From assembly GCA_949126835.1 (NCBI GenBank), contig OX421500.1, forward strand, positions 28,313,991-28,377,990: a DNA stretch of 64,000 nucleotides. Reading direction: 5' to 3'. The notes beneath the pieces were generated by a model. The model searched no databases. It had not been told where the DNA came from and was given only the letters and a program-made list of their open reading frames with translations. Position 1 is the stretch's first letter. Each line of letters opens with the position of its first letter. Shown here piece after piece: positions 39,901-51,208 of the stretch. This DNA is from Anisus vortex. Lineage: Eukaryota > Mollusca > Gastropoda > Planorbidae. Position numbers and translations under genes: made by a program.

Positions 39901-42900
39901 TTAGAAAATGACATAGGAGGAAAATGTGATAGCAAATGGTCTACACCCTGTGTGATGGTACCAAAAGCCGACCACACACTGCAGTTTTATAGAGACTTTG
40001 GGAAATTAAGTAATTTGACAGAGACCGACTGGTATCCCATTTCCCGTATCATCGACAAGATAGAGACAAGGTCATAGCTGATAATCTATCTCGGGTGCTA
40101 CATGATTGACTGAATAACCCTATACTTCTTTTTCAGATCATCTCACTTATTCATTAAGAATGTGTCATGATAACCTATCATTCGTTTGAATTTTGATTAT
40201 GGAATACCTATAGAATACTTGTATCATACAGAAGTCAAGTCTTTTGAAAGTATTAATAATTCTTATAATCATGTATAATATTGATGTTCTGATATATTTT
40301 AAATTCATTTGATTATGGAAAAGAAATTCCATTTAAATGTTGATGCATGATGCAATAAATATATAATATGCACGTATTTACTTGATATGGATGGATAAAA
40401 GTAATTGTCATCACATGCAATTAAGTGGGAAAACTTTGAGATAGTTGATTTATTATCTTGTTTTATTTTAGTTAATGAATGGAACTAAATAATAATATGT
40501 ACAATTTTTATCTTAGAAAGAGATGTAATCTTAATTGGTATAAATTAATAGATAATATTGGAAATCTATTGCTAAATTGTTATATCATGGTAATAGAATG
40601 GGAAAAACTAGTGGATATTCACTATGTTGTATAGGTTGTTATATATTCCATATATCCGGGAATGGAGGGAAACAAAGGTACCTAAAGTTGTGCACTCATT
40701 CAACCCTGAACAATCTTTTATATTAAACTTTTAAATTTGCCAAAAACGCATAATAGTGGATTACATTTTAATATTTAGATTACTGTAGTAATCGTAACTA
40801 GAGTGTATTTTCTCCTCGTATTTGAGAAAAGGGGAAGTATCATCATCTTAGGTATGAACCCTGTTAATGTCAAGTTGACACTGTAATTTAAAGGGGAAGT
40901 AACCTATAGTTTGATTCGAGTTATGTATTACTTATCTTTTGGTTTGTATATTAGAAGTAAACTGTTGGAAATTGACAAGAGTTTGAGCAATGTTATATTT
41001 GTTTAAATAGATTAAGACTTTTTGCAAATTTTTGGTGGAAATCCACACAACTGTACATAGTTAAAATAAGAATGACTAGAATATTTTTGAATTATTTGTA
41101 CTTGTTGAGACATTAGTTAATATTAATACTAACGGTGAAATATTTGTCCATCACGTTATAATCACAATTACCATTGGGTAGTGACACTTTTTATAATTTA
41201 GTTGTGCCAGTGAGCCATGTTTGCTTAAATTGTCTAATAATCTTCCATTGATTGTTGGTTATTAAAACGATAGTGTTAAGTACGAAAAATGTACCATGTT
41301 GAGTATTACTTGGGTAATTATGGTACATTATTTCTTTCATTGGGTGGGGGCGTGTCATGTATATTGTTTTTCCAAGAATTGGAACACGCAATGTTTATTC
41401 TCCTCTCTCTCTCTTTTCTTACTACACGCGATATTAGGACGTTTAGTAGGAAAACGAAAGGTTCTAGGTAATGCTGGGATTCTGTGTTGATCTCAAATTC
41501 TCAGAGTCTGGGAACGACTCATTATTTAATAGGGGAAGTTCCTATCGTTTTTGTTATGAGTTTTGTAATGATACCATGATTTTCACCCCTACTGGTAATG
41601 GGTCTATCCCTTGCACCACTCGGATAGTATTTAATGATTTGTTTTGTCTGAAAGACAGAGAGTTTCAAAATATGTTCCTTTGAACGTTTGTGTTTGCACT
41701 ATTTTATTCTAACTGTACATAATAGATATATTGTATATATTGAACATACCACCTGAAATAAACTATCAACAACAGTTACACTGAAGCTTCTTTGTCAAGT
41801 TACTATCCTATTGTGTTGTATACATTACTATAAGATTTATCTACTACCATAATTTACAAGAAAGGAAATGTTGGAATACAAATACTGAATTTGTGCCCAG
41901 GACTATAAGAAGAGTTCGTGTAATACTGAAACATAAATACTAATAATTAAAGTCTCCCCTAGGACTAACGAGAATTATCAGCAAGATCTACACAGCTCTG
42001 GCCACAAGGGGATTGTGGACGTAACAATAAGAAATTTCCTGAAATAAAATCATGATTTTAACAATTATTTTAATAACAATTATTTTTTTTAGGAATGTCG
42101 TCTGTAATGGAGCTATAATCTGTAGACACAAAGGTACAAAAAATAAGTAAAATAATAGTAACAAGCATAACATTTACATAAAAAACACAATAAAATATAA
42201 TTTAAAAAAACGAGAAAAAAGAAGCTGCCAATTCTCGTGACAGGGATGGTGTTGCCAACAGGGTGCACAAATTCTAGTGCGCCCACTCAAAGCGTGAAAT
42301 CTCCGGGCTGTGGTGCTGTCCCAATGGACTTTTTATACCTGCCAAACACTAATGGCTTAATGGTCTATAAAGAATGATAGCAGAACTTGACATTTGTGCG
42401 CTATTTTACTCGTTGTACGATATATATATATTATGGAAAAGCAGCTTATTTTCTATAAAACTTCGAGCCCACACATAAATAGGAAAATAATACACAACAA
42501 GGCTTTGTGTGTGTATATATATATATATATAGACGCAAAATGTCTCAGTTTATTGTATTGATAAAATATAATTACTTCAATGGTGTTTCTATATTTACGT
42601 TTTTCACAGTGTCCTATCATAAGATATAATTATGATATCACAATAGAGTAGTCTCTCTGGCGATTATCTCAGAGTTCTTTATAGAATGTGCATCTGTTGC
42701 TCGGCAAGGAACCATTACCATGTAAACATACAAAATAATATAAAATAAAGCACAAAAATATTTTTTAGTCACATTAAGAACACAAGCGATATATTATGCA
42801 GAACGGTAGTGGAAGTCCAGAATGTGTCAATGTGTTTTTACAGACTAAAAGTTCCATGCGTGTCTCAATAGTATAGATGTCTTAGTCTGATACCCCTATA

Positions 42901-44182
42901 GTCACCCAAAAGAGATGGGTTTAATAAAGGGCGTCTCGCGCTAGCCAATAGAAAACCAGTTGGAATGCTTACGTCAACTGTCACGTGTCCGTGCCCACAC
43001 TTATAAAAGCAAGATGGCTGCATCAAGGGTCAGTCGACTACCAAGAATCAGTGGTGGGAGGTCGTTTGGCGGGGGGGGGGGGGCGCGATTGTCGGTATAC
43101 GTCGGAATAGATCAATATTCCCCCTACATTGTACAATGTCACCTATGCCCTGATAGCTGGTGCAGCATCTAGTTCGCTGGACTGTCAATACAATGGCTCG
43201 GGTTCTACCCTTGCTGTCATTCAATCTCTACCGCACTGCATGTGTTTCGAGCCTAGAGGACGTAATAATCTTATATCTAGAAGGAACGTCTGTAAACGTA
43301 TAAGTTATCCCAAACAAGCTGTCGACGGCGTAGCGATTGTAGGCAACCGTATCAATATTTACGCAACACGCGACTCTAACGGCATGAACAATAGCAAGCT
43401 AGTGATGTTGGCCACTCCCTTCCAGATAACGATACCTCAGGTTTCAATCGACACACTTGAGTGAACAATAGAGCAAATGTCCTGTCGCCCCACTTGACCA
43501 CTCGTGTCGTTTTTCAATAAATGGAGAATACCAGCTCCTCGTTCAAAGGGTCCTAGATAAAGAATCAGTTATATAGACACGGTGACTAACCTTCTAATCC
43601 AGGTAAGGGTAGGGGTTGGCAATGGCTGACTACATTTCTTGGGTTCGCGTTGAAAATCAGCTCATTTTTTATTTTTTAAAAGAGCTAAATTATTGAACGG
43701 ATAACGCTACTAATCTCGCGGACTAATTAATATTCTCACTAATTAGTAAGCGCATCATCACACCTTTTTTGTTTAAATATTCCAAATAAAGATTACTTGT
43801 TCGTCATTGGAAGTGTGAATAACATTATTGTTTAAACAATGAACACAAAATACTAGAGACCGACCGAAACCAAATTTTTAGTTTCGGTCAAAAACGATAC
43901 CATACCGAATATTATACATTGACTTTCGGCCAAAACCGAAGCCGAAACCAAAAGTTTAATTACAATATGGCCGAAACAGAAAAATAAACCGAAATTGCGA
44001 AACAAATGATTTCAAAAGATTGCACCTTTACGTGTAGCCTAATACTAATTAGTTGATGGGCTATCTATTTGAGTAAACCATTCTTTTTTGTCTATTTTCG
44101 GTCCCGAAACCGAATTTTGGTTGGTCTCTACAAAATACCCTATTTGCTAAAAACTAGGAAATATAAACTGCGAGGTTCTGTG

Positions 44183-44213
<31 letters not shown>

Positions 44214-47200
44214 TAGATAGACAGATGTATAGATAGAGAGTTGCTTTGATGTTCCCGCGATCGAATCACAATAAGTATTTTCGTCTTAATTATCCCCGCG
44301 GTCTTGAAAAGTAACATAGGAAAAATAGATCCGACTAGCTAGAGTTTCGGCCACACTTTTACAACTTGGCAAATAGAATGCATAAGGTATTAAAATAGAA
44401 TAGTTTACCTTCATTACACTTTATTATTATGGGGCACAAAATTGTGTTCGGCTGGCATACAAAAGATCCTGGTTTTGAAACCTAGGGAAAGCCAAGTTTT
44501 ATTTTTCCAGTCTGTAGGGTGTTCCCGAATCTACCCAAATCTGATGGGTACCTGGCGTTAGTTGGATAAAAAGAAAAAAATTAGGCGGCTGGATGGTGAT
44601 ACCAATAGATCATTTCAATCCGTCTGTAATACTTAACTATACACTCATGTATTTATTTAATTAGTAGCATGGAGATATAAAGTCATTGTTCTCTAATCGT
44701 AAATAATTAAGATATCCTTTATTATCTATAAATTTATAGATAAAGTTACATACACGGAATCGACACAAACAGGTAAGCCTTACTTTTTTACACTTTAAAA
44801 TAATCTTCAGCCTGTACAAACTAAATTTTAGATAATCGTAGAACTTCAATAATTTTTGCTAATATAATGGATGCAAAATATTTTTTTTAAGTTATATTTT
44901 CTTAAGTTCTTAGATTAACGATTAGTTCACAGAGTTAATTACTTTGTATACTATTGTTTCATGTTTGGATTTTAAAAAAAAACATAATAATTATTTTCAG
45001 ATTTGTTTCAAGATAAAAAAGAGCAAGCAGGTAGTCTATAATTAAAACAAAAAAATCATTTTCCATAAATTTGTGCATGTAGTAGCCCACGCACATACAT
45101 TCTTAACTGATAAACGGATATAACTTATAATGGTAATTAGTTTAGGGCTTACACTTGATTTAGCGAGTTTCGACTCCTTGAGCTTAAATCTTAAATTAAA
45201 TTGTTGTTTTTTTAAAACAGAAATGGACGATGGTTTTGTGGCTTCACAGGAAACTCAATTTCGTAAGTACCTTGGATATTTAGATAAGATAAGATAAGAT
45301 TGCTTTATTGATCCCAATAAATGGAAAATTGACTTGATTACACACTTGAAATTAAATCCCTACTTTTGCTTTTAAGCTCAAATGGTTTGTGAAATTTATT
45401 GCTAACCTCGTGGAAAAAAAAAACACTGCATCGAGAATTTGAATTTAAGTGAGTTAAAGAAAATGTAGTATTCTAGACAAAAAATAGGAAGTATTGAAAG
45501 TCAAGTAAATGTGAAGTCAGATAGAACATGTGACATTTTAATGCTAGAAAATAGTATTAACATATTTTAAAGGATATAAATACTTTGAAAAAAATCATTG
45601 TAGTATTTCATTTAACATAAATATGCCTACAGATTTGCAGTTTTTGTTTCATAAAAAAATGCGTTGCCTTTATACATTTAATATAGCCTCTAAAAAAAAA
45701 GTAGTAAGCTAATACAATGCTGAGAAAGACACTGTGAATTTAAATACCCGGTTGTAAAATGTTTGTAAATTTACTTACCAGCGGAGAGAACGACGACTGA
45801 TGTTCAAACTGACACGTGTAAGTCAATGTTTGTCAATGTGTGTCAATTTTTGTCTATGTTGTCAATCTTTGTCAATGTTTGTCTTTGTTTGTCAATGTTT
45901 GTCTTTGTTTGTCTATGTTTGTCAGTGTTTGTCAAAGTTTGTCAATGATTGTTTATGTTTATAACTTTTTGTCAATATTTGTCAATGTTTATAAATTTGT
46001 ATCAATGTTTGTCAATGTTTGTCAATGTTTGTGAATAATTGACTTGTAACTTTGGCTTTTCAACATTTTATATAACGCTTCTTTACTTTATTATATAAGA
46101 ACATATATTTTTAATATGTCTATGTACCGAGCTGTAATCTGTAATAGACAATTCTTAAATATTATGCAAGCATGGTGAACCTAAATTTTAAACCTGTACC
46201 AATATTCCCAGTCCTATTCGTTCATTTTGCACAAAACATGTATCTATATGTGCTGCGCTACTAGTTGTACTGTGAATGAGAAAAGATACAGGGAATTAAA
46301 TTTTATTTCATTTTTTAAAGAAAATGGATGGATTGTGAACGTCAGACGTGAAGAATCACTTTTTTTTATTCCTTAACTTCTTTGTTTGATGCAAAAGAAT
46401 GTTTGTTTTGTGTTTTTATGTATCTACGGATTGTATTTTTTTGTATAAATCAAGACACACTACTCTTTACTAATCGTTTTACACTTCGAGTATTAATTAT
46501 CCCACACTTTTTTTATGTTTAAAAACAGTTTTCTCATAACAAACATTGTAGCCTATGTATATTTCTAAAAGACCAGAAATGGCCGTATAGGTTGAAATAA
46601 ATTGTCAAACATTCGCAAATGCATGTGTTTTTTTTTTGTTGTTGCCAGAAATGAACCGGAAATTTCTGAACACGTTTTACCACGATTTATTGAAAAGGAC
46701 AGGCATCATTAAGACTTGTCAATTGCAACCAAGTTTTGTATAATACAAAATGAAAAAAAAAAGTAGTAGCCTGAACTGTATATTTTATGTATATTGTTAC
46801 ATATTAATAGCGCCCAGAGCTCTCTCTCAACGCGAGTTTTGTGGATGTACTAGGTTTTGGACCATTTCATTCTATAGTTGTCAATTTGGTATACTTTAGT
46901 GACGACTGCGAAATTCTAGAAATCCACTCTTGTACCGTCTGCAAATTCTAGGAATAGTTAGGAATTGTTTATTATTTTACGTACAGTGGAGTTTGTGTTA
47001 GAACTATCGTTTTTATTATGAGTTTTGTAAATGGTACCAACATTTGTATCCCTCTCATAATAGATCTGTTCCCCGCTCTTCCCGTTAGTATTTAAGGCGT
47101 TTCGCGTAGTCTTTCTAGGCAGTTAGCTAGATAATTACTCTTGATTCTGTTAGTTGACGCTTGTGTGCTCTGTTTCACTGTTAGGGTATATAATGATTCT

Positions 47201-50200
47201 GTTGTATATACTTACAAGTATTAGAAATAAATATTTTCCTAATTTAACCATTTACACTGAAGCTTCTGAGTCAAGTTACTATTTTAGTATTTACAATACC
47301 CTATATGTATCTACAACTACCACGTCAAGGAAGGAATTGGCATACAGCTAATCCTGAGTTTGTTCCCTGGATAATAAGGAGTACGCATAAAACTGAAGTA
47401 TAAATAATATTAACTAAAGTCTACCTCAGGACGAACGAGGATTAACAACAACATTTACGCTACTCAGACCACTAGGGGATTGTGGTCGTAACAATATGTA
47501 GTTACACCAGTCCTTTATGGAATGTCTCGATGAGTTATTTTAACTAACTATATTGTGTTGTTCTAAGACTGAAATTACAACGTCTAAGTTACATTTACAA
47601 AAACGTATATAAAGCCCACCATTTCATAAATGACTGTTACAATACCACGAGAAACACATAAGATGATTGATGGGCCATCTCTATCAAGTTATATGGACAA
47701 CTAATTAACAATACAATAATATGTTTAAAAAAATCAGCGCGTCGGGCATGTAATAGACTCTTACCAATAGGAGCATGATCTAAGGTTTAAAAACAGATAA
47801 ATGTCCCTTTCACACGTGTTCACGGGGGAGATAAGAAGAAAAAAGCCTGGCTGGGACATAGGAGTTATCTCCTACGTACACAAGATTGTGTTTGTAAATA
47901 TAGTATGTATATGAAAGGACGATGATGTAGTTTCTTGAGTCTCTGTCCTTTGCTTTTGTCATGGCACTTCTATTTGCTTTTATCGCTGTCGAAAAATGAT
48001 TTTTTTGTTCGTTTGCCTTGTCGCATAGTTATTTATCAGATATTAAGAAGACTTAATTAGTTGCATGTGAACATAATATTAACTTATTATTACGTTTGTT
48101 ACGGTAAACAAATGCATAACAAATTATTAATTATCGTACACAGATTATCTCCTAAACAAAGAAACACAGAAGGATGCTAGTAAGTTTTGGACTTTTATAA
48201 AATTAGTTTTAAATTTATATCTTTGTTCTGGTAACAATATATTTACACATTGTTATTAATCTTACACATTCTAACCAGATCATCGCCCATATAAAGATAC
48301 CCAAGAGACTACAAGTACTAGTAAGTTTTGGACTATGAGCTTTACCTTTCATTAACTTTTTTATATTGTTCATAATACAATACTTTAGTTGAATTTTGTT
48401 TTTATTTCATTGACAGCTTTTGTAAGCAGATTTAAAAGCAAGAAGGTTCAAAAAGGTGACAAAACTCTTCTCTATATATCAAAATATTTTAATACCTTAA
48501 GCACATTAAGTCTTATAAAAAATGCAGATATTGTTTACAAATATATCGATTTTAGTATTCATCAACTTTGACGAGTCGATGTTTTTAAAAAGTAAAAAAT
48601 AAATCATTGATATCTGATACAAAAATGAATGTATAGTTTAAAAATCAATTTTGTTGTTGATGAGGCTACAGTTGGATACTTCCTTTTAAGAATGGACTTA
48701 TGGCCTTACATAGATTAGATCTATGTTTTTTTTATATTTAAATGTTGACTTCGAATATTAACTTTAAAAAAACAACAACAGTAAAAGAAATTATATTTTT
48801 GATAAAAAAAACTAGATGTGTAAAGCATATGTCTTTTAGTTTTGTGCTTCTCAAACGTTAAGTTTCAGGGACCAGCAAGCCTTGTTCATTTAGATAACAA
48901 AACGGTGTCCACTTTGTTGTTTTTCTTCTTTTTTTTTTACATTTAATGATAGTAGTTATAAGTATTTGTTACCATAGGGTATAATGTACTAGACTATTTG
49001 TTTGTCTTTTTCTAGTTTGTAAACGTATAAAAGAATAATTTATAAAATGTCTTGTACCTTTTTAAATTTACGTGAGAGTGTTTGAAGCAGTGCTTACTTT
49101 TACAAAGTTCACAAATTTAGCAACGGCTACAATACAATTTTAAACACGTAAATGCGTTTTGACATTACATTAGGGCTATTACAATGATCTGTTTTCAATG
49201 TAAAGTTGACAGAGCGTTATGTTATTTATGCGAAAGTTCAGTCTATTTAGCAATCAGCGATTTAATTATGAACACTGACACCCACACAGTACTGTATCTC
49301 TATTGTGTCTTAGTAAAGCTCATTATTGATCAGCCAGTCTCGTAACAGTTTGACGTGAGAAGAGCTCTCATATGAAATGAATGTATTTTTTATGATCCTA
49401 TTTTATATCAAAATATTAGTGTTGCAATTTCTATACAACCGTTTACTACTTACTATTTAATTTAGATTCCGATAATAATTTCTTTTGTATATTAGTTTAA
49501 TATTATTATTTTGATTGTTATATTTTGTTTAAATTGTCCTGATTTTTCAATTTACTTGACTTAAGTAACACTCAATTAAGTGAAGAAAAAAAAAAGTATA
49601 TAGATATTATATTTTAACCTTTTATTTTTTTTTTATTAGGTCGACCTAAACGTATTGACAAAATGTTACAAACAGGTATGTTAACAGTACATTAATTTGA
49701 TTGTTTCATTAAAAAAAAAAGTAATTTTAATGTAAAAAAATGTAAAATAATTAAATATGTTGTTTTTTTTTCTTTTAAATTATGATGTAGATCTAATAAA
49801 TTTTTTTTTTTATGTGTGTTAGATGGTGTCATTCAAGTTGACAAAAAAATCCTTACTGGTGAGAAAATACCATTATACTGAATATAATAATTTATAAAAA
49901 TATTATTAAAACATAAATATGTATATACTATGATTTCTTTGTCAAATTAAAAACATTATATTTAGTCACTATACCAAGTTGTTCTATAATTGTACACAAT
50001 AGTCAGATAGATACATTAAATTATTTCTTTGAGGTAAAAGATAAATGAAAATAATGTGTTTAACATACAGATAAAATCGAGCATCCAGCAAAGGAAGTTC
50101 AAACAGGTTGGTTCTTTAATTTTTATGCTAGTAAATTTTGTAATTTGTATTACGTCTAAATAATCAAATATAAACTAAAAAATAATTTGCAAATTATATG

Positions 50201-51140
50201 TTGATTCATAATTTATTATAGACAACAAAACAAAATTGACGTAAAAAATCCCAGAGCTAAAGGTACATTTTCCCCTTACCTATCCGTCAACCCCATTTTT
50301 TTACTGTCTGAAAACATCGCGCAGACAGACTTGTCCTTTCAGAGCAAATAATGTGCATTTCAATAGACATTATTTTTGTCATCCTGACAACATTTCTTCT
50401 TTTTTTCCCCACTTAAGTTATTCAATGTAATTGTAAACTGGTATCAGTGGTAGGCCTATAACCAGATATAGATTATTTCTAGCGGATGCATATAGTAGTA
50501 TATAATTGTTTATGAATGTAACTAAATGTCCTCTAATTTTTACCATGTTGGTTCTTAGAGTTAATGCTTTAGCGTTAAAACAACCACTTTGCCAAAATGC
50601 TTATTTTTACAACTAATGTCAGTTATAGAAGTGGAAATCAGACACGCCATAAATACCTGACATAAAAAAATGGCAAGTAAAACTAATATATTTGGGAATG
50701 ATAGTGCACACGAGGTGATGTCACCGTACATAAATGCAAACGAAACAAGACATTTCAACTTCTGAAAGGTAGCCAAGAAACACAATAAAATTGATGAGAA
50801 TACAATCAAGGAATGCCTAACAAAATCTTAAATCGCAACTTATTGTTCATTTTCACAGAACCTGGTGTATCTGTTTCTACACAGAAAGATAAACGTAAGT
50901 TGAGAAAAGAAAATAAGAAATCGAAATGATTAAATAACAAATGGCATTATATCTAGCAGTACTATTATCTGTCATGATAGATTATATTTGTGTAGCTACT
51001 TGCTAAAGCTGCTAAATCACGTTAAAAAAAAAAGTTTGCCCGATTGTCTTGAAGAATAATAGGCCTTTGTTGTTATTAATATGCTCATTGTCTTCAAGAA
51101 TATTATGTTGTTATTAATATGCTCAACGTTAACTCAATTA

Positions 51141-51208
<68 letters not shown>

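Larger units (their letters stand above)
35112..42026 (+). mobile_element. LTR retrotransposon 2, Gmr1-like domain order, reverse transcriptase deleted
   Basis: Two 674-bp LTRs of equal length and apparently identical sequence (35112-35785, 41353-42026) are flanked by ATAA (35108-35111, 42027-42030). A primer site TGGGGGCTCGTCCGGGAT (35791-35808) fits tRNA-Pro. A purine tract GGGTGGGGGCG precedes the 3' LTR. Domains run gag, zinc knuckle, protease, integrase, then the start of reverse transcriptase, with the RNase H end fused to it. Integrase upstream of reverse transcriptase is not the usual Ty3/gypsy order. It carries one nonsense codon in integrase (38794-38796) and lacks most of reverse transcriptase and RNase H, so it is non-autonomous. 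Confidence 0.95.

Noticed and set aside
43014..43030. A possible microexon D-G-C-I-K before GTCAGT
   Set aside because: Weak borders, no Q-T-like motif and too short to distinguish from chance.
43129..43464. A 111-codon frame as a small protein gene
   Set aside because: It overlaps the tRNA-derived SINE and its LINE-like tail, so the frame is a by-product of a repeat.
45840..46034. A 64-codon frame rich in V-N-V-C-L
   Set aside because: Translation of the minisatellite; no coding support.
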